A DNA stretch of 42,047 bases, taken from an uncultured Gammaproteobacteria bacterium (GTDB lineage: Bacteria > Pseudomonadota > Gammaproteobacteria > Xanthomonadales > Xanthomonadaceae). Shown here piece after piece: positions 20,291 through 28,827 of this stretch (the stretch's first letter is position 1; each line of letters starts with the position of its first letter). The notes beneath the pieces are model-generated. The model saw only the letters and a list, made by a program, of their open reading frames with translations. It made no database searches and was not told where the DNA came from. The stretch covers positions 1-42,047 of the forward strand of contig CAMPGW010000015.1 of NCBI GenBank assembly GCA_946885735.1. Reading direction: 5' to 3'. The position numbers were made by a program, and so were the translations under genes.

Positions 20291-20523
20291 GCGTCACCGT
20301 GCTGTACTTCGCCAGCCTGCGCGATGCCGCCGGCGTGGACTGCGAGCAGGTGCCGCGGCCATCGACCCTGGGGGAGCTGTACGAGTCCTTGCGCGCGCGG
20401 CATGGCTTTTCGCTCGGTCGCGAGCGCCTGCGGGTCGCGGTGGACGGGGCGTTCGCGCAGTGGACGGATGCGGTTCGCGATGGCGCCGAGGTCGCCTTCA
20501 TCCCGCCGGTATCGGGCGGATGA
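20287..20523 (+). CDS. moaD: Molybdopterin synthase small subunit MoaD
   Basis: A 78-residue ubiquitin-fold sulfur carrier. It begins [14 protein letters not shown] and ends PPVSGG, whose C-terminal Gly-Gly is thiocarboxylated and delivers sulfur to MoaE. It overlaps moaC and moaE by ATGA at each end, consistent with balanced production of the two synthase subunits. Confidence 0.95.
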   Translation: MSVTVLYFASLRDAAGVDCEQVPRPSTLGELYESLRARHGFSLGRERLRVAVDGAFAQWTDAVRDGAEVAFIPPVSGG

Positions 20524-20948
20524 GCGAGCCGCGCTTCCAGTTGCTGGACCATCCGCCCGACGCGCACGCGCTGCGCACGCGCCTGCTGGCCAGCGGCGCA
20601 GGCGCCTTCATCGCCTTCGAAGGCTGGGTGCGCGACCATAACGAGGGTCGGCCCGTGCGCGGCCTGGCCTACAGCAGTTATCGGGCGTTGGCCGAGAGCG
20701 AAGGCACCCGGATACTGGAGGAAGCGCTGCGCCGCTTCGACATCGTCGAGGCCGCTTGCGTGCATCGCGTCGGGGAACTGGAGATCGGCGAACTGGCGGT
20801 GTGGGTCGGCGTCAGCGCGGCGCATCGCGGCCCCGCCTTCGAGGCCTGTCGCTGGATCATCGACGAGGTGAAAGCCAGCGTTCCGATCTGGAAGCACGAG
20901 CGCTACGCCGATGGCGACGCCGGCTGGCTGCATCCGACGCCGGACTGA
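20520..20948 (+). CDS. moaE: Molybdopterin synthase catalytic subunit MoaE
   Basis: A 142-residue large subunit of molybdopterin synthase. Recognisable segments are GAFIAFEGWVRDHNEG, the AYSSYRALAE strand, HRVGELEIGELAV and the C-terminal KASVPIWKHE containing the conserved catalytic lysines. It is the last gene of the overlapping kdkA-to-moaE series; its stop is 17 nt from the 3' end of the convergent SRP RNA gene. No moaB, mog or moeA lies in the window. Confidence 0.96.
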   Translation: MSEPRFQLLDHPPDAHALRTRLLASGAGAFIAFEGWVRDHNEGRPVRGLAYSSYRALAESEGTRILEEALRRFDIVEAACVHRVGELEIGELAVWVGVSAAHRGPAFEACRWIIDEVKASVPIWKHERYADGDAGWLHPTPD

Positions 20949-20965
20949 GCGGCGGCGGAAGGCAA

Positions 20966-21080
20966 GGGTGGCGGCCCTTGCCGGCTGGCCTCGGCGCCCG
21001 AATCAGTCGATACCGTTGCTGCCTTCCGGCCCTGGCGGGGTTTTCAACCTATCGTCGCGAGGGGCCGACAAGAGCCACCA
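20966..21080 (-). ncRNA. ffs: Signal recognition particle 4.5S RNA
   Basis: On the minus strand the conserved domain IV is clear: AGG, GCC, the GGAA tetraloop, GGC, then AGCA, the asymmetric loop that binds Ffh. The outer arms pair across the whole molecule (5' GGTGGC and TGTCGGC with 3' GCCGGC and GCCGCC). The length of about 115 nt matches E. coli 4.5S RNA. The ends are set from the pairing and may shift by a few bases. It lies 7 nt downstream of tRNA-Ser(GGA). Confidence 0.9.
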
Positions 21081-21087
21081 TTGAACG

Positions 21088-21180
21088 TGGCGGAGAGAGA
21101 GGGATTCGAACCCTCGGTACGGTTTGAGGCCGTACACACACTTTCCAGGCGTGCTCCTTAAACCACTCGGACACCTCTCC
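21088..21180 (-). tRNA. tRNA-Ser (GGA)
   Basis: Complete class II tRNA on the minus strand. GGAGAGG starts at 21180 and pairs with the 3' CTCTCC strand; CCA is encoded, ending at 21088. The anticodon stem CACGC/GTGTG encloses CTGGAAA, giving GGA (reads UCC/UCU). The long variable arm pairs TACGG with CCGTA. Its 3' end is 7 nt before the SRP RNA, so both likely come from one precursor. Confidence 0.96.
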
Positions 21181-21254
21181 GCAGTTGCAGCGCTTGTCCC
21201 GACGGTCCGTCCCTGGCCGCCATGGCGCTGGCAAGCGCCTGAAACAAGAGCGAA

Positions 21255-21283
21255 ATGGTAACCGAGCACGCCAGCGCGGACAA
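21255..21283 (-). promoter_or_regulatory. Candidate promoter for tRNA-Ser(GGA) and ffs
   Basis: Reading the minus strand, TTGTCC (21283-21278) and TACCAT (21260-21255) are 17 bp apart. The predicted start near 21248 is about 68 nt upstream of the tRNA. It lies in the 185-bp space that separates this unit from divergent dnaX. Confidence 0.45.
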
Positions 21284-21365
21284 GTTCGACCGCCGCCGCC
21301 GCCCCGTGGCGCTTGGCCGTCGGGGCCCCGGTGGGCACAATGGCAGGCAGACCGCCGGAGCATCC

Positions 21366-23060
21366 ATGTCCTACCTCGTGCTGGCCCGAAAGTGGCGCCC
21401 CCGTCGCTTCGCCGAACTGGTCGGGCAGGAGCATGTCGTCCGGGCGCTGACCAACGCGCTGGAAACCGGGCGCGTGCACCATGCCTTCCTGTTCACCGGC
21501 ACCCGCGGCGTCGGCAAGACCACGATCGCGCGCATCTTCGCCAAGAGCCTGAACTGCGAGCGCGGCAGCGGCGCCGAGCCCTGCGGCGAGTGCAATGCCT
21601 GCCGCGACATCGACGCCGGTCGCTTCGTGGACCTGCTCGAGATCGACGCGGCCAGCAACACCGGCGTGGACGACGTCCGTGCGCTGATCGAGAACGCCCA
21701 GTACATGCCGGCCCGCGGTCGCACCAAGGTCTACCTGGTGGACGAGGTGCACATGCTCTCGAAGAGCGCCTTCAACGCACTGCTCAAGACGCTGGAGGAG
21801 CCGCCGGGCCACGTGAAGTTCCTGCTCGCCACCACCGATCCGCAGAAGCTGCCGGTGACGGTGCTCTCGCGCTGCCTGCAGTTCAACCTGCGGCGCCTGG
21901 AAGTGGCGCAGATCCAGGGGCAGATGACGCGCATCCTCGAGGCCGAGGGGATCGCCGCCGAAACGGGTGCCCTGGAGCTGCTCGCGCGCAGCGCCGACGG
22001 CAGCCTGCGCGACGGCCTGTCGCTGCTCGACCAGGCCATCGCACACTCGGGCGGCGCCGTCGACGAGGCGGGGGTGCGCGCGATGTTGGGCACGGTCGAA
22101 CGCGCCCAGGTCGGCGAACTGCTCGATGCCGTCGTCGCCGGCGACGGCGCGGCCCTGCTCGCCGCGATCGAGGAAATGGCGCGCTACTCGCCCGATTTCG
22201 GCCAGGTCCTGGAGGAACTGGCGGTGGAGCTGCATGGCATCCAGGTGCGACAACTGGTGCCGGGCTTCGAGGGCGAGGCGTCGCGACTCGACAGTGCGCG
22301 CTACGCCTCGGCGCTCTCGCCCGAACTCGTGCAGCTCTGGTACCAGATGGCCCTGACCGGTCGCCGTGACCTGGGGCTGGCTCCCAGTCCGAGGGCGGGG
22401 TTCGAGATGGCCCTCTTGCGCATGCTCGCGTTCCGTCCCGCGTCCAGCGAGCCTGCGCGGACCGCCGTCGTCGGTGGCGGCGAGCGGGCCACGGCCGCGC
22501 CTTCGTCATCGTCTGCTGCGTCCTCCGCCGCCGTTCGATCCGTGGTCGCGCCCTCGCTGCCGGCCGCGGCACCCGTCGACCCTGTCCCGGCCGCCGCGCC
22601 ACGCACGGCCCCGCGTGCCGAGGCGGCAACTGCCACGGCGCCGCAAGGCGTGGCCCGTGCCCTGGACGACGGCGATGACTGGCTGGCCCTGGTCGCCGCC
22701 TGCGGCCTCAAGGGCCCGGCGTTCCAGTTGGTATCGCATTGCGCGTTCCTCGGCCGCGATGGCGAGGTGCTGCGCGTGCACCTGGCCGACGAGGACGCGC
22801 ACCTGCGCACCGAAGGTCTCATCCGCCAGGCGACCCGGGCGCTGTCCGACGCCCTTGCCGCGCCTGTGCAGCTTCGCTTCGAGGCCACGGCCGGCGCGTC
22901 CGGCGACACCCTGCAGGCGCGACAGGCCCGCGAGCGCAACGAGCGCCAGCGCGCGGCCGAGGCGGCCTTCCGCGCCGACCCGGTGGTGGGCCAGTTGCTC
23001 GGACAGGGCGCCACCCTAGTGCCGGATTCGATCCGCCCCCTACCCGAAAACGGAACCTGA
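21366..23060 (+). CDS. dnaX: DNA polymerase III tau/gamma subunit
   Basis: A 564-residue clamp-loader ATPase. Walker A is GTRGVGKT at 45-52; zinc ligands are Cys64, Cys73, Cys76 and Cys79; DEVHMLSKSAFNALLKTLEEPP holds Walker B and the following sensor helix. A Ser/Ala/Pro-rich linker (about 370-435) precedes a short C-terminal domain that would bind the polymerase alpha subunit and DnaB. I saw no A-rich slippery sequence, so a frameshifted gamma form as in E. coli is not evident. ATG 21366 follows GGAG. dnaX-ybaB-recR is a conserved order. Confidence 0.95.
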   Translation: MSYLVLARKWRPRRFAELVGQEHVVRALTNALETGRVHHAFLFTGTRGVGKTTIARIFAKSLNCERGSGAEPCGECNACRDIDAGRFVDLLEIDAASNTGVDDVRALIENAQYMPARGRTKVYLVDEVHMLSKSAFNALLKTLEEPPGHVKFLLATTDPQKLPVTVLSRCLQFNLRRLEVAQIQGQMTRILEAEGIAAETGALELLARSADGSLRDGLSLLDQAIAHSGGAVDEAGVRAMLGTVERAQVGELLDAVVAGDGAALLAAIEEMARYSPDFGQVLEELAVELHGIQVRQLVPGFEGEASRLDSARYASALSPELVQLWYQMALTGRRDLGLAPSPRAGFEMALLRMLAFRPASSEPARTAVVGGGERATAAPSSSSAASSAAVRSVVAPSLPAAAPVDPVPAAAPRTAPRAEAATATAPQGVARALDDGDDWLALVAACGLKGPAFQLVSHCAFLGRDGEVLRVHLADEDAHLRTEGLIRQATRALSDALAAPVQLRFEATAGASGDTLQARQARERNERQRAAEAAFRADPVVGQLLGQGATLVPDSIRPLPENGT

Positions 23061-23073
23061 AGAAGGAACGACC

Positions 23074-23394
23074 ATGAGAGGCAACATCGCGCAGATGATG
23101 CAGCAGGCGCAGCGCATGCAGGACAACCTCAAGCGCGTGCAGGACGAACTGGCCGTGCTCGAGGTCACCGGGCAGGCAGGCGGCGGCGTGGTGTCGGTGA
23201 CGATCACCGGGAAGATGGAACCGCGACGCGTGCACGTGGATCCGTCCGTGCTCGGCGACGCCGAGATGCTCGAGGACCTGCTGATGGCGGCGCTCAACGA
23301 TGCCTTCGCCAAGGCGAACGAGGAGAGCGGCAAGCGCATGTCCGCCGCGACCGCCGGCATGTCGCTGCCAGCCGGGATGAAGCTGCCGTTTTGA
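23074..23394 (+). CDS. ybaB: YbaB/EbfC family nucleoid-associated protein
   Basis: A 106-residue dimeric DNA-binding protein. It shows the helix [19 protein letters not shown] and then [22 protein letters not shown], the family core. It lies 13 nt after dnaX with AAGGA upstream of the ATG, and its stop overlaps the TTG start of recR, giving the conserved dnaX-ybaB-recR operon. Confidence 0.95.
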   Translation: MRGNIAQMMQQAQRMQDNLKRVQDELAVLEVTGQAGGGVVSVTITGKMEPRRVHVDPSVLGDAEMLEDLLMAALNDAFAKANEESGKRMSAATAGMSLPAGMKLPF

Positions 23395-23996
23395 GTGCCG
23401 CCTCGCCGCTGCTCGAACAACTCATCGAAGCCCTGCGTTGCCTGCCGGGCGTCGGGAGCAAAAGCGCGCAGCGCATGGCTTACCACTTGCTGGAGCGCAA
23501 TCGCGAAGGCGGGGCGCGACTGGCACGGGTCATGGCCGAGGCGATGGAACGGGTCGGACACTGTCGTCGCTGTCGAGACTTCAGCGAGCAGCCCTTGTGT
23601 GCGACCTGTGCGGGCACCGCGCGCGACGCGGGCCTGCTTTGCGTGGTGGAAACGCCCGCCGACCGCCTGGTGATCGAACAGGCCACCGGGTTCCGCGGGC
23701 TCTATTTCATCCTGCAGGGCCGGCTTTCGCCGCTGGATGGCGTTGGACCGAAGGAGCTCGGCCTTGACCTGCTGGCGCGCCGGCTGGCGGAGGAAGAGGT
23801 GCGGGAGCTCATCATTGCCACCAATCCCACGGTGGAGGGCGAGGCGACGGCGCACTACCTCGCGCACCTCGCCCGGCAGTTCCAGGTCACGCCGAGTCGC
23901 CTGGCGCACGGACTGCCGCTTGGCGGCGAGCTCGAGTACGTGGACCGGGGCACGCTGGCGCATGCCTTCGGCTCGCGCCATGAAGCAGGCAGCTAG
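23391..23996 (+). CDS. recR: Recombination mediator protein RecR
   Basis: A 201-residue recombination protein that, with RecO and RecF, loads RecA on gapped DNA. An N-terminal helix-hairpin-helix ([13 protein letters not shown]) precedes a zinc motif with Cys58, Cys61, Cys70 and Cys73, a Toprim domain (starting [10 protein letters not shown]) and a C-terminal [11 protein letters not shown] region. The start codon is TTG at 23391, overlapping the ybaB stop as TTGA. No ATG exists upstream of the conserved N-terminus, so the rare start appears real and implies coupling to ybaB. Confidence 0.95.
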   Translation: MSAASPLLEQLIEALRCLPGVGSKSAQRMAYHLLERNREGGARLARVMAEAMERVGHCRRCRDFSEQPLCATCAGTARDAGLLCVVETPADRLVIEQATGFRGLYFILQGRLSPLDGVGPKELGLDLLARRLAEEEVRELIIATNPTVEGEATAHYLAHLARQFQVTPSRLAHGLPLGGELEYVDRGTLAHAFGSRHEAGS

Positions 23997-24016
23997 CGCC
24001 AACAAGGAGGAACGCG

Positions 24017-24361
24017 ATGGCCGACAGCCTTTTCGAGCGCATCATCCGCCGGGAGATTCCCGCCGACATCGTCCACGAGGACGAGCAGGTGGTGGCCTTC
24101 CGTGACATCTCGCCGCAGGCGCCGGTGCACGTGCTGTTCGTGCCTCGGCACCCTTACCGCAGCCTCGACGAAGTGCCGGCTACAGAAGCCGAGCTGCTGG
24201 GTCGACTACTCCTCGCCGCGGCCGACTACGCGCGACGCGAGGGTCTCAGCGAGGACGGCTACCGGCTGGTGATCAACACCAACCGCGACGGCGGCCAGAC
24301 CGTGTTCCACCTGCATGTGCACTTGTTGGCAGGTCGCCCGATGCAGGGCGGCTTCGGCTGA
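24017..24361 (+). CDS. hinT: HIT-family purine nucleoside phosphoramidase
   Basis: A 114-residue histidine-triad hydrolase. The triad FHLHVHLL (about 100-107) and the N-terminal FERIIRREIPADIVHEDE are diagnostic of the HinT branch, which hydrolyses AMP-linked phosphoramidates. It follows recR by 20 nt with AAGGAGG before the ATG, so it is likely read from the dnaX operon. Convergent with the slp-like lipoprotein gene. Confidence 0.93.
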   Translation: MADSLFERIIRREIPADIVHEDEQVVAFRDISPQAPVHVLFVPRHPYRSLDEVPATEAELLGRLLLAAADYARREGLSEDGYRLVINTNRDGGQTVFHLHVHLLAGRPMQGGFG

Positions 24362-24383
24362 CGAGCGGTTCAGGCGTCCGCGA

Positions 24384-24896
24384 TTACCAGCGGCGGCCCC
24401 AGCCCAGGCCCCAGCCCCAGCGCGGGCCGTACCAGCCGCGGTGCCAGGGATCGACGATCACCTCGTCGCGGCGCTCGGGCCACAGGTACACGACTTCGGC
24501 GGCGACGCGCGGATAGCGGTAATCGAAGTTGCCGACCTTGCGGGTCTCGAAGCCTTCGACACGGCCGGAAATCGTGACCTCGCGACCCTCCATGAACACT
24601 TCCGGATCGTAGAAGCCGGCGCGGCAGGCAATGAAGCGGCCGAGGCTGCGGTCGACGGCTTGCGGACGGCCGGTGACCGACAAGGGCATCGCCACGATCT
24701 CGAAGCAGCTGTTCTGGCTGCCTGGCTCGACCATCACGATGCGGCCACCCCAACGAACGACCTCGCCCAGGCCTTCACGCTGGACGGCCTCTTCGGGGGA
24801 AACCTGCGAGAACGTTCCCTGCAGCGGCTTCGGCGGGGAGGCGCAGCCGACGAGCGACAGGGTGGCGATGAGGGCGACTGCGGGCAGCAGTTTCAT
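24384..24896 (-). CDS. Slp-family outer-membrane lipoprotein
   Basis: A 170-residue protein with a lipoprotein signal; the lipobox LVGC places the modified Cys at residue 18. The body resembles the Slp (starvation lipoprotein) family, with GGRIVMVEPGSQNSCFEIVAMPL and the FYDPEVFMEGREVTISG strands. The C-terminus is an unusual tail rich in Trp, Gly and Arg (YGPRWGWGLGWGRRW). It starts 10 nt after the transglutaminase stop on the same strand, so it probably ends the moxR operon. Confidence 0.85.
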   Translation of the reverse strand: MKLLPAVALIATLSLVGCASPPKPLQGTFSQVSPEEAVQREGLGEVVRWGGRIVMVEPGSQNSCFEIVAMPLSVTGRPQAVDRSLGRFIACRAGFYDPEVFMEGREVTISGRVEGFETRKVGNFDYRYPRVAAEVVYLWPERRDEVIVDPWHRGWYGPRWGWGLGWGRRW

Positions 24897-24906
24897 GGTG
24901 TGTCCT

Positions 24907-26850
24907 TCAGGTTCGGTCGCGACGCGGCATCCGTAGCTTCCGCAGACCGCGGAGGAGGCGGGTTTGTTCCTCGTCCGTGAGGCCGGTGCCAGCGTATCGC
25001 CACTGAGTGTAACGTTCGCTGAGCAGGATCAATTCATCGCCCGCTCCCGGCAGGCCGGTGGCAACCCGGCGCGCCCAGGCCAATGGCGGTTCGCTTGGTT
25101 CCTTGCGCCATCCGCGGCGACCCACCCGTCGCGTCATGTCGCGCCAGGCGCGCACCAGGGGATGGCTGCGGTCGCGATGCTGTCGCTGAAGCAACCACAC
25201 GGTCACCAGCGCAGCCAGCCCGGAACCCAGCGCGAAGGCGAGCACCAGTTGCCAGCCATCCGCGCGGTCGACGCCGAACGGCCGCAGCAGATCCTGCTGG
25301 CGCGCGGCATTGAAGCCCAGCACCATCTCGTTCCACTGTCGCCGCAGGAAGTCGCTGCCGTCGAAGACCGGGCCGAGCATGCCGGCGGCGGCGCCGGCGA
25401 GGCCGGCCTGCTGCCTTTGCTGCAGGTCGTCGAGCGTGTCCAGGATGTTCTCGGGCGCGATCGCCGCGGTGGGATCCACGCGCATCCATCCGCGTCCCTC
25501 GATCCACACCTCGTTCCAGGCGTGGGCATCCTTGTTCTTGAGCAACCAATAGCCGCCCAGCGAGTTGTAGTGCCCGCCCACGTAGCCCGTCACCACGCGC
25601 GTGGGAACCCCCGCCGCCCGCATGAAGACCGCATAGGCGGAGCTGAAGTGCTGGCAAAAACCTACCCGAGTGTCGAACAGGAATTCGTCGGTGGCGTGGT
25701 AGCCGAGCGGCGGCACGGCGATGAAGTATTTGAAGTCGCTGCGCAGCAGGGCGAGGAAGCGTCGGGTGAGTTCCTCCGGATCGGCGTTCTCCGCGGCCCA
25801 CCGGCGGCCCAGGGCCCGCGTCCGCGGGTCGCGCCCGGCAGGCAGGCTGAGTGCGGCGCGGCGCTGCCAATCGCGCAGGCCGGATTCGTACTGCGCCGCC
25901 GGCAGCGAGCTGCCCTGGTAGCGGACCAGGTTGTTGATCGGCTCGGCGACCACTGCGGTCAGCTCGCCGTTGAGCCTCGATCCCTGCGGTGCCGAACCGG
26001 GCAGGTCGAGCACGAGCAGGTCGCGTCTTTCGGTGGGCTCCAGCGTCAGCTCGTAGCGCACCGTCTCTCCGCGCGCGCTCAGCGTCGGTGCGGGCATGTG
26101 CAAAGCCGCCGGGTCGCGGGTCCACGCCTCGCCGTCGAAGAAGGTCAGCACCGGACCCCGCCAGTACATGTCGGTGCGCGCCGGCGTGGGTCCGAGGAAA
26201 TGGACGCGGAAGGCGGCACTGTCGTCCACCAGTGCATCGATCCATTCATTCGGGGTCATGCGATCGCCGAGGCCGGCGCGGCTGACCGAGTTCTCCGGCA
26301 AGCCCCACAGCGGTGCGGCGAGTCGGGGAAACAACCAGAACCCCGCCAGCGCCATCGGCGCCGCCAGCAGCATCGCCGTCGCGGCCTGGCGCAGCGAAGG
26401 CACCCACGGCAAGCGCCGCCCGGGTACCAGCAGCGACCACGAGAACAGCGACAGGGCCACGGCCGGAAGCGCCAGCCCGAGCGACAGCGGCCCCTGGTCC
26501 TGCAGGAAGGCGGCAAAGGGCGCGAACAGGGAAAAGCCCAACAGGCTGTGCGCATCGCGCCGGCTGTGGGTCTCGAAGGGCTTGAGCATCAACATGGCCA
26601 ACAGGCCTGCGCAGGAGGTGTCGCGGCCGATGCGGAAGTCGTAGGCGGCGAGCACGAGCAGCGCGAGGGCGACGGTGATCAGCAAGCGCAGCCACGCCGG
26701 CCACGGGCGGTTGCTGGCCGCGGCGGCCAGGCCGACCAGCGCAAGCAGGGCAGCCAGCCATCCCGGTACCAGCACCAGCAGCGGCAAGGCACAGGCCGCC
26801 GCACTGAGCAGGCACCAGCGCCGCAGCTCGACCGGCAGGTCCTGGCTCAC
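24907..26850 (-). CDS. TgpA-like membrane transglutaminase (DUF3488 plus transglutaminase core)
   Basis: A 647-residue inner-membrane protein. Several hydrophobic helices fill the first 190 residues (DUF3488). A periplasmic transglutaminase-like domain follows, with catalytic triad Cys399 (in GFCQHF), His443 (in DAHAWNEV) and Asp459 (in VDPTA). One more membrane helix lies near 545-565, before a short cytoplasmic tail. Similar proteins such as TgpA of Pseudomonas are essential or envelope-linked, but the substrate is unknown. The start is GTG, overlapping the DUF58 stop as GTGA. Confidence 0.9.
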   Translation of the reverse strand: MSQDLPVELRRWCLLSAAACALPLLVLVPGWLAALLALVGLAAAASNRPWPAWLRLLITVALALLVLAAYDFRIGRDTSCAGLLAMLMLKPFETHSRRDAHSLLGFSLFAPFAAFLQDQGPLSLGLALPAVALSLFSWSLLVPGRRLPWVPSLRQAATAMLLAAPMALAGFWLFPRLAAPLWGLPENSVSRAGLGDRMTPNEWIDALVDDSAAFRVHFLGPTPARTDMYWRGPVLTFFDGEAWTRDPAALHMPAPTLSARGETVRYELTLEPTERRDLLVLDLPGSAPQGSRLNGELTAVVAEPINNLVRYQGSSLPAAQYESGLRDWQRRAALSLPAGRDPRTRALGRRWAAENADPEELTRRFLALLRSDFKYFIAVPPLGYHATDEFLFDTRVGFCQHFSSAYAVFMRAAGVPTRVVTGYVGGHYNSLGGYWLLKNKDAHAWNEVWIEGRGWMRVDPTAAIAPENILDTLDDLQQRQQAGLAGAAAGMLGPVFDGSDFLRRQWNEMVLGFNAARQQDLLRPFGVDRADGWQLVLAFALGSGLAALVTVWLLQRQHRDRSHPLVRAWRDMTRRVGRRGWRKEPSEPPLAWARRVATGLPGAGDELILLSERYTQWRYAGTGLTDEEQTRLLRGLRKLRMPRRDRT

Positions 26851-27821
26851 GTCGTTTCCACCGGCAGTTCCGCCAGCGCTCGCAGGCAGGCGTGGCGATG
26901 CTCGGCCCCACGCCCCGCCGGCAGCCGGCTGCCTGGCAGCACCAGTGCATAGCGACTGCCGCTGCGTTCGGCTTCCACCACCCAGCGCGCCAGTCGCGAC
27001 ACGCGCAGCTCGTAAGCAAGCGTGCGGGTCTGCGACCAGTCCAGTTCGATATCGCGGGCCACCGCGGCCTCGTATTCGCGAACCAGTAACCGGTCCGCGC
27101 GGGCCGAGGCCTTCCAGGCGATCTGCCGCTGCGTATCGCCGATCCGGTAGTCGCGCAGGTGGTGGGGTTGCTCACCGTGCGCCCGGGTCCGCGGCGAGTC
27201 GCCATCGCCGGGCGCGAGCGGGAGCGGTGGGGCGGAAACCTCCGGCGCCGGGTAAACCAGCAGGCGTGTGTCGGGTCGCAGCCAACTCCAGGCGCGGGCC
27301 AGTCCGAGCGGCCGCAGGGTGCTCAGCCGCAGGCGCCCGCAATCGAGCCAGCCACGCCGCGCCGTGGACAGGGGCAGCACCACCTCGGCTTCTTCACCGG
27401 GCCCGAGGTCGAAAACGCCCGTCGCGCCGGCGCACAGGATTTCCAGGCCCGGTCGGTCGCGCGCGCCTTCGGTGTCGAAGCGCAGGCGGATCGCCATCGG
27501 CTCGCCCGCGAACACCGGCTCGGCGTGCAGGGATTTCAGGCGCACGCCGGACAGGATCAGGTGTCCGTGCACGAGCGCGTTGTGACCGACGCCGGCGAAC
27601 AGGAACACCAGCAGCAGCGCGGGATTGTTGTTGTAGTTCAGCCCGCCCACCAGCATCGTGGTGAGCATGGCGCCGAGGAACAGCCCGAACCCGGTCGGGA
27701 GGATGTAGATCCGCCGCCGGTGGATGCGCACCGGCACGGGTTCGACGCTCTTCGGGCGCACGAACGCGAACCGCGCGATACGGTCGCCGAAGCGCTCCAC
27801 GGCGTCGCGCACATCCGCCAT
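26847..27821 (-). CDS. DUF58 domain protein
   Basis: A 324-residue protein with two N-terminal hydrophobic segments (about 36-75) and the DUF58 signature LRDYRIGDTQRQIAWKASAR near 214-233. DUF58 proteins regularly sit beside MoxR ATPases and transglutaminases, as here, and may act in assembly or maturation of envelope proteins, but their biochemical role is not established. It starts 4 nt after the moxR stop and overlaps the transglutaminase start. Confidence 0.9.
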   Translation of the reverse strand: MADVRDAVERFGDRIARFAFVRPKSVEPVPVRIHRRRIYILPTGFGLFLGAMLTTMLVGGLNYNNNPALLLVFLFAGVGHNALVHGHLILSGVRLKSLHAEPVFAGEPMAIRLRFDTEGARDRPGLEILCAGATGVFDLGPGEEAEVVLPLSTARRGWLDCGRLRLSTLRPLGLARAWSWLRPDTRLLVYPAPEVSAPPLPLAPGDGDSPRTRAHGEQPHHLRDYRIGDTQRQIAWKASARADRLLVREYEAAVARDIELDWSQTRTLAYELRVSRLARWVVEAERSGSRYALVLPGSRLPAGRGAEHRHACLRALAELPVETT

Positions 27822-27825
27822 CGGA

Positions 27826-28779
27826 TCAGTCGACGGCGACGGCTTTCAGGATCGAGGCGGCCAGGCCCTCGCGGGCGCCAGCCTCCGCCTCCGGCACCAG
27901 GCGATGCGCGGAGACCTCGACGAACAGCGCCTGCACGTCCTCCGGCAACACGTGCGCGCGGCCGGCGAGCAAGGCATGCGCCCGCGCCCCTTGCAGGAGC
28001 GCCAGGCCTGCGCGCGGCGACAGGCCGACCCGCACGCCCCGGTGCTTCCGGCTTTCGGCGAGCAAGGCCTGCACGTAGGCCACCAGCGCCTCGCTGGCGT
28101 GGACGTGCGCGACGCTGGCGCGCAGTTCCGCCAGGTCTGCTCCGGTCAACTGCGGCATGGCTGCCGCCACCAGGTCGCGGCGGTCGCCGCCGGCCAGCAT
28201 CTGCCGTTCGGCGTTCGCATCGGGATAACCGAGTTGCAGGCGCAACAGGAAGCGGTCGAGCTGCGAGTCCGGCAACGGGAACGTCCCCGCGAGATCGGCC
28301 GGGTTCTGCGTCGCCATCACGAAGAAGGGTTGCGGCAAGGCGTGGCAGATGCCGTCCACCGTCACCTGCTGTTCGGCCATCGCTTCGAGCAGCGCGCTCT
28401 GCGTGCGCGGCGGTGCGCGGTTGATCTCGTCGGCCAGCACCAGCTGTGCGAACACCGGGCCCGGGTGGAAACGGAACTCGCGCGCGGTCGGATCGAAGAT
28501 GGACACGCCGATGATGTCGGAGGGCAACAGGTCGGAGGTGAACTGCATGCGCTGGAAGTCGAGCGCGAGCGTGGCCGCCATCGAACGGGCGAGGGTGGTC
28601 TTGCCCAGGCCTGGCAGGTCCTCGATCAGCAGGTGGCCGCCGGCCAGCAGGGTGGTGAAGGCCAGCCTGACTTCGCGCTCCTTGCCGAGCACGAGCGAAT
28701 TGATCTGGTCGAGCGCGGCGCCGAGCGAGGCGCGAAGGGGGTCGGGTAGGATGGCGGCTTTGATGGCCTGCACGTTCAT
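27826..28779 (-). CDS. MoxR-family AAA+ ATPase
   Basis: A 317-residue AAA+ ATPase. Walker A is EDLPGLGKTT, Walker B LVLADEINRAPP and sensor 1 VMATQNP, all typical of MoxR ATPases, which act as chaperones for particular protein complexes. ATG 28779 precedes the conserved start; longer readings run into the divergent glycosyltransferase. First gene of the moxR-DUF58-transglutaminase-slp series. Confidence 0.92.
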   Translation of the reverse strand: MNVQAIKAAILPDPLRASLGAALDQINSLVLGKEREVRLAFTTLLAGGHLLIEDLPGLGKTTLARSMAATLALDFQRMQFTSDLLPSDIIGVSIFDPTAREFRFHPGPVFAQLVLADEINRAPPRTQSALLEAMAEQQVTVDGICHALPQPFFVMATQNPADLAGTFPLPDSQLDRFLLRLQLGYPDANAERQMLAGGDRRDLVAAAMPQLTGADLAELRASVAHVHASEALVAYVQALLAESRKHRGVRVGLSPRAGLALLQGARAHALLAGRAHVLPEDVQALFVEVSAHRLVPEAEAGAREGLAASILKAVAVD

Positions 28780-28827
28780 GGGCGGTTCCGGATGCCGACG
28801 ATGGGGGGCGAGGGCTTCGATGCTGGC

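Noticed and set aside
21366..23060. Programmed frameshift in dnaX to make a short gamma form
   Set aside because: No A-rich heptamer like that of E. coli and no following stop in the -1 frame context could be recognised.
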